Shown here: positions 26,095 to 35,996 of the stretch, in pieces
How positions within the stretch are numbered: position 1 is the stretch's first letter
Layout: each line of letters begins with the position of its first letter
Assembly: GCA_963717945.1 (NCBI GenBank)
Contig: CAVQXT010000001.1
Location: 62,001 to 126,000 of the forward strand
Direction: 5' to 3'
Origin: FEN-299 sp963717945
GTDB lineage: Bacteria > Acidobacteriota > Vicinamibacteria > Vicinamibacterales > Fen-181
DNA: 64,000 bases
The notes under the pieces: model-generated
Told to the model about the DNA's origin: nothing
The model's input: the letters and a program-made list of their open reading frames with translations, nothing else
The model's database searches: none
Made by a program: the position numbers and the translations under genes

Positions 26095-27040
26095 ATGAGC
26101 CGCATTGAAGAAGCGCTCAAGCGCGCGCGTGAGGCAGGGCCGGCGGCGGGGCCGGCGTTGGGGCCGGTGCCGGGGCCGGTGCCGACATCCGACTGTGTTC
26201 CAGGACCCCTGGGCCGTAGACGAGGCGGGCGCCGCCGCGCCGAAGGCGCCGGCGACCCTGCCGCCCGTCGAACCGGCGCGGACGGCCCTCGGGACGGCCG
26301 GCTTGACGGCCGGGCCCCGTCCCTCGCCGGCGCTCTTCCAGGGCTTCGACCCGGGCCTGGCCGAGAAGGTGGTGGCCGCTCCGGACATCCGCCCGGCATT
26401 CGTCGAGCAGTACCGGAAGCTGGCCGGCGTCCTGCACCACGCGCAGATCGAGAAGAACCTGAAGGTGGTGATGGTGGCCAGCGCCGTGGCGGGGGAGGGG
26501 AAGAGCCTCACGGCCACCAACCTGGCGCTGACCTTCTCGGAGTCGTACCACCGGACCGTGCTGCTGGTGGACGCGGACCTTCGCCGGCCCACGCTGCACG
26601 AGACGTTCCGGGTGCCGAACGTGTCGGGCCTGAGCGACGGCCTCCGCGCCGACACCGAGGAGAAGCTCTCGCTCGTGCAGGTGTCGCCGCGGCTGACGCT
26701 CCTGACGGCCGGCCGGCCCGACCCCGACCCGATGAGCAGCCTCACGTCGGGCCGGATGGCGCGGGTCATCGAGGAGGCGGCCAGCCGCTTCGACTGGGTC
26801 ATCATCGACACGCCGCCGATCGGCCTCCTGCCGGACGCGAGGCTGCTGGCGGCGATGACCGACACGACGCTGCTCGTGATCCGGGCGGCGAAGACGCCGT
26901 ACCCGTTCATCCGGCGGGCCGTCGAGGCGATCGGCCGCGACCGGATCTTCGGCGTCGTCCTCAACTGCGCCGACGAGAACGCCGGCACCGGGGGATACAA
27001 CTACTACAGCTATTACGACTCGTACTCGAAACAGAAGTAG
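26095..27040 (+). CDS. BY-type tyrosine autokinase, +1 frameshift near 26195
   Basis: Regulates polymer length by phosphorylating its own Tyr tail in contact with the Wzz-like protein. The N-terminus MSRIEEALKRAREAG is the family start but is in another frame from the rest. The frames join at about 26192-26198, where removing one base (GACTGTG to GACGTG) gives SD-VFQDPWAVDE and a 314-residue protein. Then come Walker A VAGEGKSLTATN, Walker A' LLVDADLRRPT, Walker B VIIDTPP, and a tail with seven tyrosines (NYYSYYDSYSK). Read literally, the gene encodes no intact kinase. May be a sequence error or a real mutation. Confidence 0.85.
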
Positions 27041-27060
27041 GGCGACCCTTCAGGGTTGCC
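27038..27060. repeat. short palindromic element GGGCGACCCT-AGGGTTGCC, copy 1
   Basis: Begins with the stop TAG of the kinase and reads TAGGGCGACCCT then CAGGGTTGCC, an imperfect palindrome. Further copies lie at 28637-28662 and inside the deacetylase gene at 29291-29316. Confidence 0.75.
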
Positions 27061-27068
27061 GCCCGTCT

Positions 27069-28549
27069 ATGGCCAAACTCCTTCGCCACCGCATCTCGTG
27101 GCGGCTGCCCCTGCTGATCGGCTGCGAGAGCGCGCTGGTCATCGGGGCGCAGGCCGTGGTGTTCGCGGCGTGGCTGGGCCTCGGTACGTCGGCGTGGGAC
27201 CGGATGGCCGACGAGAACGGCTGGTGGAAGGCGGTCCTGATGGCGGCCGTCTGCCAGTTGTGCCTCTATTACGCCGACCTCTACGACCTGCGCGTCGTGG
27301 CCGACCGCCGCGAGCTGTTCGTGCGCGCGCTGCAGTCGCTCGGCGCGACCTCGCTGATCCTGGCCCTGGTCTACTTCCCCTTTCGCGGTCTTATTCTCGG
27401 CCCGAGCGACCTCGTCAATCCCAAGTTCGGTTTCGGCTCCATCGTCTTCCAGTATCACGAGCCCATCGCTATTCCCAGCGTCTTCCTGATTTCCGCCGCG
27501 CTCGTCGTGGTGATCATCGTCGGCTGGCGAGTGGTGTTCTCCTGGCTGGCGCGGCACGCGAGCCCGACCGAGCGCCTGCTCCTGGTCGGCACCGGCGAGG
27601 CTTCCACCGACCTCGCGGCCGAACTGCACGACCGCCGCGAGGAACTCGGCGTGGACATCGTCGGCTTCGTCGATGCCGACCGAGACCCACGTGGGGCAGC
27701 CGCTGGCCGAACCCGGCGATCATCGGCACGGTCGACGACATCCCGGCGATCGTGCGCGAGCGCGACGTGGACCGCGTCGTGGTCAGCCTGGCCGACGCTC
27801 GCGGCAAGCTGCCGATGGACCACCTGCTCGACATGAAGCTGGCCGGCGTGCAGTTCGACCACCTGGCGACGGTCTACGAGGAATACACGGGCAAGATCGC
27901 GCTCGAGAACCTGCGCCCGAGCTGGCTGATCTTCTCGGAAGGGTTCCGCAAGTCGCGCGGTGGTCACGGCGGCGAAGCGCGCCCTGGACGTCGCGGCGGC
28001 GGTGGCCGGCCTGGTGCTGGCCGCGCCGCTGTTCCTGATCTGCGGCGCGCTGGTCAGGCTGACGTCGGCGGGGCCCGTGCTTCTACCAGCCAGGTGCGGG
28101 TGGGGCAGCACGGGAAGAACTTCCGGGTGCACAAGTTCCGGTCGATGCGGCAGGACGCGGAGGCGGCGACGGGCGCGGTCTGGGCGGCGGCGGGGAACGA
28201 CCCGCGGGTCACGCGGGTCGGCCGCATCCTGCGCCGAACGCGCCTGGACGAACTGCCGCAGCTCTGGAACGTGCTGGCGGGGGACATGAGCTTCGTCGGG
28301 CCGCGCCCCGAGCGGCCGGAGTTCGTGAAGGACCTGACGGTGCAGATCCCGTTCTACGGGCAGCGCCACGTCGTCAAGCCGGGGCTGACCGGGTGGGCGC
28401 AGGTGCGGTACGAATACGGCGCGAGCGTCGAGGACGCGATGGAGAAGCTGCAGTACGACCTCTTCTACATCAAGAACCTCTCGATGCCGCTCGACGTGTA
28501 CATCATCCTCGAGACGATCAAGACGGTGCTCATGCGGAGGGGATCGTAG
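27069..28549 (+). pseudogene. polyprenyl-phosphate sugar-1-phosphate transferase, multiply frameshifted
   Basis: Starts polymer assembly by moving a sugar-1-phosphate onto undecaprenyl phosphate. Four N-terminal membrane helices (27069 onward), a Rossmann-like CoA-binding-type domain (LLLVGTGEASTDLA), then the catalytic bac_transf domain (VHKFRSMR, DELPQLWNVLAGDMSFVGPRPERPE, VKPGLTGWAQV). The coding frame changes at about 27682, 27706, 27957, 28080 and 28090, each explained by one extra base; removing five bases gives a continuous ~491-residue protein. Either local sequence error or a recently decaying gene. The similarity of all parts to functional enzymes argues that damage, if real, is very recent. 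Confidence 0.8.
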
Positions 28550-28742
28550 GGGACGGCGGGCAGCAGATCACGGTCCGAGGCCGGGAGACGGAGTCGCTGG
28601 CAGCGGAAGTGGACGGAGAAGAGCTCGCAGAACCGTGTGTAGGGCGACCCTTTAGGGTTGCCTGTGGTAGGGCGTCCCCTTCACCCCTCGACCTCGCTCG
28701 GGGTGCCCTGAGCCTGTCGAAGGGCAGGCGCGCCAAGCTCCG
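28550..28742. repeat. repeat-bearing spacer with palindromic element, copy 2
   Basis: No gene seen. Contains the GGGCGACCCT...AGGGTTGCC palindrome (28637-28662), identical over 26 bases to the copy inside the next gene. Then comes CCCTGAGCCTGTCGAAGGGC (28708-28727), a palindromic motif I know as dispersed in many unrelated bacterial genomes, with the partly pairing CTCGACCTCGCTCGGGG beside it. Confidence 0.65.
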
Positions 28743-28779
28743 ATGACCAACGCCCTCAGCCGACCCAATCGTCAACGCC

Positions 28780-29694
28780 ATGACCGTGGACGTGGAGGAC
28801 TACTTCCAGGTGTCCGCGTTCGAGCGGGTCGTGGCCCGCGACCGGTGGCACGAGTACGAGAGCCGCGTGGCGGCCAACACCGATCGGCTGCTGGGGATCT
28901 TCGCCGAGTGCGGCGTTCGGGCGACGTTCTTCGTCCTCGGCTGGGTGGCGGAGCGGGACGGGTCGATCGTCCGCCGGATCGCGGACGCGGGGCACGAGGT
29001 GGCCTCGCACGGCTACGGGCATCGCCTGGTCTACGACCAGACGCCGGAGGCGTTCCGGGAGGACGTGCGGCGCGCGCGGCGGGTCCTGCAGGATCTGTCG
29101 GGGCAGCCAGTCAACGGCTACCGCGCGCCGAGCTTCTCGATCACCGAGCGGTCGCTCTGGGCGCTGGACGTGCTCGTCGAGGAAGGCTACACGTACGACA
29201 CCAGCATCTTCCCGATCCGCCACGACCGCTACGGCATTCCCGATGCGCCGAGACATCCGTTCCGGGTTGGTGTAGGGCAGGCCTCGTCGGGTGTAGGGCG
29301 ACCCTTTAGGGTTGCCTTGGACAATGAACCGGGCCTGCTCGAAATCCCCGCTTCCACGATCCGCCTGTTCGGCACCAATCTCCCCATCGCCGGCGGCGGC
29401 TACTTCCGGCTGCTGCCCTACTGGTGGACACGGTTCGGGATCAAGCGTCTGAACGAGGTGGAAGGGAAGCCGGCGGTGTTCTACGTGCACCCGTGGGAAC
29501 TCGACCCCGACCAGCCGCGGCTCTCGGCCTCGGCGCTGAGCAGGTTTCGGCATTATCGCAATCTGGATCGGACGGAATTCCGATTTCGGCGCCTGCTGTC
29601 CGAGGTTCGGTTCGACTCCATCAGTTCGGCCGTTATCGGTTCCTGCCCGGCTCCTGCCTCGGGGCCCGAGCTTTCTCAGGCCTCCCTGCGGTAG
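28780..29694 (+). CDS. polysaccharide deacetylase of exopolysaccharide locus, with in-frame repeat insertion
   Basis: NodB-type metal-dependent de-N-acetylase of the kind found in exosortase-associated loci. Motif 1 is TVDVEDYFQVSAFE at the N-terminus, the metal-binding histidines are in ASHGYGH, then RAPSFSITERSLWALD and FYVHPWELDPDQPR. 304 residues. Bases 29270-29314 (15 codons, reading VGQASSGVGRPF in part) are a repeat element lying in frame in the segment between PDAPRHPF and GLLEIPAST, where the family is normally continuous. The start is uncertain: NAMTVDVEDY is preceded in frame by PIV, and an ATG at 28743 would connect if one base were extra there. Confidence 0.85.
   Translation: MTVDVEDYFQVSAFERVVARDRWHEYESRVAANTDRLLGIFAECGVRATFFVLGWVAERDGSIVRRIADAGHEVASHGYGHRLVYDQTPEAFREDVRRARRVLQDLSGQPVNGYRAPSFSITERSLWALDVLVEEGYTYDTSIFPIRHDRYGIPDAPRHPFRVGVGQASSGVGRPFRVALDNEPGLLEIPASTIRLFGTNLPIAGGGYFRLLPYWWTRFGIKRLNEVEGKPAVFYVHPWELDPDQPRLSASALSRFRHYRNLDRTEFRFRRLLSEVRFDSISSAVIGSCPAPASGPELSQASLR
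29270..29314. repeat. 45-bp palindromic element inside a coding sequence, copy 3
   Basis: Flanked on both sides by GGGTTG (29264-29269 and 29309-29314), the element contains two GTGTAGGGC units and the palindrome found at 27038 and 28637. Its length of 45 bases keeps the frame open. Confidence 0.75.
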
Positions 29695-30789
29695 AGCCGC
29701 TCGTATCGTCGAGTCATTGTCTCCGCGCTGAACCTCGCCGCGAAGACCTGCCTCCCGGCGAGAGTGAAGCGACGACGAAGCTCTCCATCCTCGAGCACTT
29801 TGATGACCGCGCCGGCGAGCATGGCCGGGTTCCGCGGCGGGACCAGCAGGCCGTTCACGCCGTCTTCGATTGCCGATGGGACCCCGCCGACGCTGGTCGC
29901 GACAATCGGACAGCCGGCCGCCATCGCCTCGAGCAGCACCATCGGCAGCCCTTCCGACACCGACGGCAGAACGTAGAGATCGAAGAGTCCCAGCAGTTCC
30001 GGCATGTCCGCCCGAGGGCCGACGAACTTCAGGTGGTTCCCCAAGACAAGACGTTCTGCTTCTGCCTTCAGGTCCTGTTCCAATGGACCTTCGCCCGCCA
30101 CTATCAGCACGGCGCGCGGGACACGCGCCACAATTTCCGGCAGCGCCCTGAGAAGGTAGGTCACGCCCTTCGGCGGCGACAGCCGGGCCCCGACGCCGAG
30201 AATTACCGCGTCGGAGGGGATTCCAAGGGCGCGGCGCATCGCCTCCCGATCGACCGGGACGTCGAACGTGGAGCCGTCGATGCCGTTTGGAATCGTTTCG
30301 ATCTTCGCCGTCGCGATCTGCTCGAACTTCTCGAGGTTGGCGGACGTATGGTCCGAGACTCCGACCACCCGGTAGGCAAACAGCGACATGACGCGCTCGG
30401 CCACCATGTAACGGCGCTTGTCCGGGAAGCTGCGCGCGTGGTCGGTGTGGACGATGGTGCGAACGCCTGACAGAAGTGCTCGCCAGGGTTCCGTCGACGA
30501 ACGGCTGCGTGTTGTGCGTGTGGATTACGTCGATCCTCTCCAACCGCAGGACGCGCGCGACCTTGAGGAAGGAGAAGTAGTCGGTCCGGCCGGTTTGCGG
30601 GATCAACGTGACCTTGATGCCGAGGCGCTCGATGTCGGCCGCGAACGGCCCCAGGGCCCTCAAGCACAGCACCTGGACGTCGAATGCGTCCCGATCGATG
30701 GTCCGGCAGATGTTGACGACGACCCGCTGGAGGCCGCCGATGGCAAGATCGTGCGTGATCTGCATCAACCGGATCTTGGTGTCGGTCAT
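29676..30789 (-). CDS. GT4 glycosyltransferase, frameshift near 30476
   Basis: Retaining GT-B enzyme that adds a sugar to the growing repeat unit. N-terminal domain (RLMQITHDLAIGGLQRVVVNICR, DVIHTHNTQPFVDGTLA) is in one frame, and HARSFPDKRRYMVAERV onward, including IPNGIDGSTF, GARLSPPKGV and the donor-site EGLPMVLLEAMAAGCPIVATSVGG, in another. Deleting one T at about 30474-30478 joins GTLAS to LSGVRTIVHTDHARS, giving ~370 residues, the usual size. It resembles the GT4 enzymes of exosortase-type loci. It is convergent with the deacetylase gene, overlapping by 19 bases. Confidence 0.82.
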
Positions 30790-31008
30790 GCGGCGCCATT
30801 ATATGTTGAACGCTTGCGGCGGTAGTATCGTCCAGTGCGGCGGGCTCGTGCGGCACGCGCTACAGCGGAACTCGCGCCGAAGCCGAAAAGTAGACTGACA
30901 GATCTGTACGCGACGCAAAACCGCCGGCTCGGAATCGGTCCGGAGGGGTGTCAGCCACCTCCTTGGACAAGCGCTCGCGACGATGGACAGAAAGCGGGCA
31001 CCGATCCG

Positions 31009-32122
31009 ATGAAGACGATCCTCTATATCAACCCTGGACCGACATACCATCCTCGTTCCCCCGAGTACCAATGTGAGTGGGAGCAGCTGTCCAGCGATTT
31101 CAGGGTCATCTCTTCACCACCTCGCCCACGGAAGAGGCGTTCGAGATCGGCCGGTTCGTCTACTCGTCCATGAAATCGCGCAACAGACTTCTCGATTCTC
31201 TGCGCTTCTTTGTCTTCTGTGTCTCGAAGACCGTCGCACTCAGGATGAAAGGAGAAAGGGTCGAATCTGGTGGCGACATACGACCCCTTGAAAACGGGAT
31301 TGATAGGCGCGATTGCGGCTCGAATTCTCGGCGCCCGTCTCGTGACGCACGTGAACGGCGTTTACACTTCAGACACTCAGTGGCTGGACCAAGAGGACTC
31401 ATCGACTAACAGGTTCAAGAGGCGCATCTACCCGGCTGTCATGCGATTCGTTCTCAACAGAGCGGACGGAATCAAACTGCTGTTCAAGGACCAGTTAGCG
31501 CCGTTCCGGGACATTCTCGGCGGCAAGGTCGTACGCGCATTTCCCTGTCGCGTGGAGACAGGGGCGTTCAAGAACCTGGGAGAGAAGAAGGAGGTGCTCC
31601 TAGTCGGACATCCGTTCAAACTCAAAGGCGTCGATGTGATGATCGATGCGTTCAAGAGACTTGTTCCCGCTTACCCGGACTGGACCCTGAAGATCCTGGG
31701 ATGGTACCCGGATCCCCGCCAGCTCCAGGCGGCAATCGGTGCCCATCCGCAAATTCACTATCATCCGGCGGTGAGACACTCGCCAGATGCCCGAGCACAT
31801 CGGTTGGTGCGCGATCCTCGTCCTTCCGTCGCGGTCGGAAGCCATGGGGCGGGTGCTGGTCGAGGCGATGGCGGCCGAGAAGCCCCGGATCGGTTCGAGG
31901 ATTGACGGGATACCCACGGTCATAAACGACGGTGTGGACGGGTACCTGGTCGAGCCCGGGAACGTCGCCGATCTGGCGGAGAAACTGGACAGGCTGATGC
32001 GGGACCCCGGTCTCAGGCGTGCGATGGGACTGGCGGGGAAAGCGAGGATTCCAACGGAGTTTGCAGAGGACGTTTACATGGACAGCCTGGCGAACCTCTA
32101 TGATGAGGTGCTCGCTCGATGA
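31009..32122 (+). pseudogene. GT4 glycosyltransferase, three frameshifts
   Basis: First gene of the variable locus. MKTILYINPGPTYHPRSPEYQ is in one frame, GHLFTTSPTEEAFEIGRFVY in another, ATYDPLKTGLIGAIAARILG back in the first, and IGWCAILVLPSRSEAMGRVLVEAMAAEKPRIG in the third. Joins fall at about 31100 (one base missing in GGG), 31264 (one extra A) and 31786 (one extra C), giving ~370 residues. The C-terminal half shows the GT4 donor-binding region with E-x7-E (SEAMGRVLVEA). As written it is not translatable in full. The 219-base spacer before it shows no gene. Confidence 0.75.
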
Positions 32123-32209
32123 GCATTCGGTGACACGTGGGTCGATACGATCGAAGCGAATGTGCCCAGTCCATCGGCTTGGCCAGGGTGAGGAACTCTA
32201 GATCGAGCT

Positions 32210-33421
32210 ATGCAGGCTGACCCGACAGTGGTGTTTCGTGCCGTTGGCGACATCTGCCCTGGAGACACGTCCATCGTCGGCCTCGGTGTGTGCAGCGCCA
32301 TGCGGCGGCGCGGCGCAACGTTCCCTTTCGCCAACGTCGCGGGCTTGTTGGGCGGGGCCGACATCATGGTCGGCAATCTCGAGGGAGTCATCTCGAAGCG
32401 AATGGAGACCCGGGCCCGCCCGGACATGAGGTTCTGCGGCGAACCGGCGCTGGCGGCCGAGCTGCGAAGACTGGGGTTTACGGGCCTCAGCGTGGCCAAC
32501 AACCACGTGTTCGAACACGGCGAACCCTGCTTCACTGAAACCGTTGCGCTGCTCCGGGACGCCGGTCTCGAGGTGTTCGGCCTGAGGGACCCCACTGGTG
32601 AGTTCCACTGCAAGCCGGTGGTCGTGCAGGTCCGCGGGCGTAAGGTGGGTATGCTCGCTTACAACTGGGTTGCGGTCGATCGTTTTCCTGAGGCCGACGC
32701 CTTCATCGCGCAGGTTCACGACGGCGCCGTCAACTATACCTGGAACAGGGATCCGGAACGGGACCGGTCGCGGCGACAAGTGCTGGCGTCGTGCAATACG
32801 GAGGTCTGCGCCGACATTCGCAAGCTCCGGCCGTCGGTGGACCACGTGGTCGTCATTCCACACTGGGGATTTGAGTTCGTTCACATCCCGCCGTTCGGCT
32901 GCACCCTCGAGGGACGGGCGTTCGTCGAGGCTGGCGCCGACCTCGTGGTGGGCATACACGCCCACGTGGTACAGGGCTACGAGCGCCATCTCCACGGCGC
33001 CGTTTTCTACAGTCTGGGGAATTTTCTCTTCGACCACCATCGCCGTGTGCCGCAGCCGGGCGCGGTGCTGACCTACGCGCTCGGCGGACCGAAGCCTGGC
33101 GAGTTCCACTTCGACTTCACGGCGCAGAGCGCGTCGTGTGAGATCACCGAGGCTGTTCCGGAAGAAGCGGCGGCCATGCATGAGGTCGTGGCGTCATCGA
33201 GCAGGGCGATCGCGTCCCCGGACAGCGAACTCGCGCTCGATGACGAGCAAGTGTATGCAGCCTTCGTCAAGCGATACCGCCAGAACAAACTGAAGTCGAT
33301 CGCGACGCACCTGCGCCTGTCTCTGAGATACCCGTTCGTGGCGCTGGTCGTGCTCGCGAAGGCCCGCGCGTTGGCCGAGCTCATCGTTCGCCGATTGCAC
33401 GGGGAGAAGACGCGATGGTAG
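32210..33421 (+). CDS. CapA-like metallophosphatase-fold protein
   Basis: 403 residues of the CapA/PgsA family (poly-gamma-glutamate capsule protein CapA; calcineurin-like fold). Metal-site motifs in order: AVGDICPGDT, GNLEGVIS, SVANNHVFEHG, IPHWGFEF, GIHAHVVQG and YSLGNFLFD. No signal peptide or N-terminal anchor is evident, although a hydrophobic C-terminal segment is present. In glycan loci such proteins are often present but their reaction is not settled. Its stop overlaps the next gene's ATG by 7 bases (ATGGTAG), so they are co-translated. Confidence 0.85.
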   Translation: MQADPTVVFRAVGDICPGDTSIVGLGVCSAMRRRGATFPFANVAGLLGGADIMVGNLEGVISKRMETRARPDMRFCGEPALAAELRRLGFTGLSVANNHVFEHGEPCFTETVALLRDAGLEVFGLRDPTGEFHCKPVVVQVRGRKVGMLAYNWVAVDRFPEADAFIAQVHDGAVNYTWNRDPERDRSRRQVLASCNTEVCADIRKLRPSVDHVVVIPHWGFEFVHIPPFGCTLEGRAFVEAGADLVVGIHAHVVQGYERHLHGAVFYSLGNFLFDHHRRVPQPGAVLTYALGGPKPGEFHFDFTAQSASCEITEAVPEEAAAMHEVVASSSRAIASPDSELALDDEQVYAAFVKRYRQNKLKSIATHLRLSLRYPFVALVVLAKARALAELIVRRLHGEKTRW

Positions 33422-34608
33422 CTGCCACGGCACGACCCCCCGGCGTGCGTGTGTGCCACGTGATTTCTGCCGACCTGTGGGCGGGCGCCGCGGCGCAGGT
33501 CTACCAGACCGTGTCCGATCTGCGCACAAGGGATGTCGAGGTGGCGGTCGCCGTGTTCAACGACGGGGTCTTTGCCCGGCGGATGGCCGCCGACAACATG
33601 AACTGGAGACTGTTCGACGAGACGCGACTCGGCCCAATTGGCATCGCCAGGCGGCTCGCAGGGTTCATTGCGGAAACCGACCCGCAGTGCCTGCATGTCC
33701 ATTCATACAAAGAGCACATTCTCGCGGTAGGCGCGCGTGCCTTGGCGAATCGCCACCCCATGCCGATCGTCCGTACCTTTCACGGAAAGACCCAGGTCCC
33801 GTCGGACTTGCGCGCACTAGCGCGCCTGAAGGCGCGGGTGGTCGCGCGGGTCGAACGGGAGCTGCTGGGCCGGTCGGTTCTGATTGCCGTCTCGGAGGAC
33901 CTGGAGACGCATCTGCGGGAAGCGTACCCCGGCGCCCGTGTGGAGCTGGTGCCGAACGGCATTCGGCTGCCGGATGCGGCTACGAACCGGACGGACATCC
34001 GCGCCCGATGGGGTGTGCCGGAAGACGCGTTCTGGGTGGGCTGCGTCGCCAGACTCGAGCCGGTCAAGAACCTGCCCTGCCTGGTTCGGGCAGCCGCGGC
34101 ACTGAGTGGGAAGGTGGCCAATCTCCGGGTGTCCATCTTCGGCACGGGCTCGCAACGCGCCGCTTTGGAGGCACTCATTTCGTCACTGGGTGCCGGGCGT
34201 GTCGTGACACTGCACGGGTTCGACGACCAGATGCCGGCGACGATGAGCGCGTTCGACGGCTTCGTCCTCAGCTCCGTGCACGAGGGGCTCCCGATGAGCC
34301 TGCTCGAGGCCATGGCGCTCGGGGTTCCGCCGGTGTGCAGCCGTGTTGGCGGAATGACCGAACTGATTACGCCAGGCGAGACCGGGCTCCTGTTCGAACC
34401 GAACGACCATCTGGAACTTGCCGCGTGCCTGAGGCGCATCCACGAATCGAGAGATGCCGCGATGCGAATAGGGCTGGCTGCCCGACGGGTCGTCCGCCAA
34501 TCCTATGCCATCGAGGTGACCAACACGGCCTTGCTGAAGGTATACGAATCGGTGACGGGCGAAGCCCGGGCGTCGGGACTGCATGTGAACGGAGCGGGAC
34601 GCCCATGA
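33415..34608 (+). CDS. GT4 glycosyltransferase
   Basis: 397 residues, GT-B fold. N-terminal acceptor domain begins VCHVISADLWAGAAAQVYQ; LHVHSYKEHILAV and VRTFHGKTQ follow; the donor domain has VPNGIRLPDA, CVARLEPVKNLPCLV and HEGLPMSLLEAMALGVPPVCSRVGG. The opening WAG signature is shared with the GT4 gene at 56687, so the two are probably paralogues. ATGA overlap with the following adenylating enzyme. Confidence 0.9.
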   Translation: MVAATARPPGVRVCHVISADLWAGAAAQVYQTVSDLRTRDVEVAVAVFNDGVFARRMAADNMNWRLFDETRLGPIGIARRLAGFIAETDPQCLHVHSYKEHILAVGARALANRHPMPIVRTFHGKTQVPSDLRALARLKARVVARVERELLGRSVLIAVSEDLETHLREAYPGARVELVPNGIRLPDAATNRTDIRARWGVPEDAFWVGCVARLEPVKNLPCLVRAAAALSGKVANLRVSIFGTGSQRAALEALISSLGAGRVVTLHGFDDQMPATMSAFDGFVLSSVHEGLPMSLLEAMALGVPPVCSRVGGMTELITPGETGLLFEPNDHLELAACLRRIHESRDAAMRIGLAARRVVRQSYAIEVTNTALLKVYESVTGEARASGLHVNGAGRP

Positions 34609-35996
34609 ACAGGTGGGTGGCAAAGCACCTGGCCTATTTGCCCGCGCAGCGGCTCCAGGGCCTCGACGTGCGCAGGTACGAGGCCGAGCTGACGCCAAAC
34701 CAGTACCTTCGCGCCGATGAGTTGCGGGCGATTCGCGACCGGAAGATCCGCTCCCTGGTCGCTCACGCGCATAGCCACGTGCCGTTCTACCGTCGGCTAT
34801 TCGACGACGCAGGGATCGTTCCGGAGGCCATCGCAGGCATCGCCGATCTACGCAGGGTCCCGGTTCTCACCAAGCGCACGATCCTCGACCACGAGGCCGA
34901 CCTTGTGGCGTCGCCGTGGCACGGGCGGGTGTTCCAGCGCAAGACCAGCGGCTCCACCGGCATGACCCTCCACTTCAAGAAGGAAGCCGACGCGCTGGCC
35001 ATGAACGACGCGGTCATGAACCGGTGTTACGCCTGGTACGGCATCGGCGTCGGCGACAGGCAGGCGAGGTTCTGGGGCGTGCCGGTGGACTGGCGGCCGC
35101 GGCTCAGGGAGAACCTGAAGGATTTCGTGACCAACCGGATCCGGATATCGGCCTTCGACCTGTCCCGGTCAACGTGCGCTCGAGAATACCGACGAATCCG
35201 GAGATTCAGGCCCGACTACTTCTACGGTTACACAAGCGCCATCTACGCTTTTGCCGAGATCTGCACGGACCTCGGCCTGCCGCTCGCCCAACTGCCGCTG
35301 AAGGCGGTGATCTGTACGGCCGAGAAGATGTACCCGCACCATCGGACGGCGTTGGAGCAGACTTTTTCGTGTCCGGTGGTGGATGAGTACGGATCGAGTG
35401 AGAACGGCGTGATCGCTTTCCAGTGCAAACTCGGTGGCCTGCACATGATGAGCGACCACCTGGCGATCGAATTCGTGGACGAGACAGGCGCGCCCGTCGC
35501 GGAAGGGGAGCGCGGCCGCATCGTGATTACCGACCTGTCGTCCTACGCGATGCCGCTTATCCGGTACGACATCGGAGATGTGGGGAGTGCGTCCGGCGCG
35601 GTGTGCGGTTGCGGAATCACGCTGCCTCTTATGGAGATCGTCGAGGGACGCCAGGAGGACTTCATCCGCACCGAGGGCGGCACGCTCGTTCACGCGGCGT
35701 ATCTGTGCTACACGCTGAAGGACGATGCGGTCCGGGAATTCAAGATGTACCAGAAGAGCAGGGAATCCCTTCTGGTGCAGATCGTGAAGTCTCCCAGGTT
35801 CACCGAAGAGACCCAGCGGGCGCTCGAAGCCAGGCTGCGAACGGCGCTCGGCGACCGGATCGCGATCAGGTTCGAGTATCTCGAGTCGATTCCTAGGGAA
35901 GTCTCAGGGAAACTTCGGTACTTTGTTTCGGAGATCGACGACGCCGCCCGGAAGACCGGTCGGGAAGAACAAGCAGGGCCGGCCCTCCGGTCGTGA
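34605..35996 (+). CDS. PaaK/CapK-like adenylate-forming enzyme
   Basis: 463 residues of the phenylacetate-CoA ligase (coenzyme F390 synthetase/CapK) type common in capsule loci. AMP-binding features: KTSGSTGMTLHFKKEAD (P-loop), VVDEYGSSENGVIAFQC (adenine site), YDIGDVG and a cysteine-bearing CGCGITLPLMEIVEGRQEDF, then a C-terminal lid with SGKLRYFVSE. Expected to activate a carboxylic acid as an acyl-adenylate; the substrate in glycan loci is unknown. Start ATG 34605 overlaps the GT4 stop as ATGA. A close paralogue is at 60937. Confidence 0.88.
   Translation: MNRWVAKHLAYLPAQRLQGLDVRRYEAELTPNQYLRADELRAIRDRKIRSLVAHAHSHVPFYRRLFDDAGIVPEAIAGIADLRRVPVLTKRTILDHEADLVASPWHGRVFQRKTSGSTGMTLHFKKEADALAMNDAVMNRCYAWYGIGVGDRQARFWGVPVDWRPRLRENLKDFVTNRIRISAFDLSRSTCAREYRRIRRFRPDYFYGYTSAIYAFAEICTDLGLPLAQLPLKAVICTAEKMYPHHRTALEQTFSCPVVDEYGSSENGVIAFQCKLGGLHMMSDHLAIEFVDETGAPVAEGERGRIVITDLSSYAMPLIRYDIGDVGSASGAVCGCGITLPLMEIVEGRQEDFIRTEGGTLVHAAYLCYTLKDDAVREFKMYQKSRESLLVQIVKSPRFTEETQRALEARLRTALGDRIAIRFEYLESIPREVSGKLRYFVSEIDDAARKTGREEQAGPALRS

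Noticed and set aside
23385..26399. 1004-codon open frame on the minus strand
   Set aside because: Arg/His/Gln-rich shadow of the Wzz and ExeA-like genes; no domain motifs. Similar long minus-strand frames at 5614-8457, 9308-11293 and 1530-3203 were rejected for the same reason.
28637..28742. Terminator for the sugar transferase
   Set aside because: Palindromes here match dispersed repeats found elsewhere, including inside a coding gene, and lack a T-run.
28743..29309. Separate gene in the frame starting at ATG 28743
   Set aside because: Only its first few codons could belong to the deacetylase; the rest is a shadow frame.
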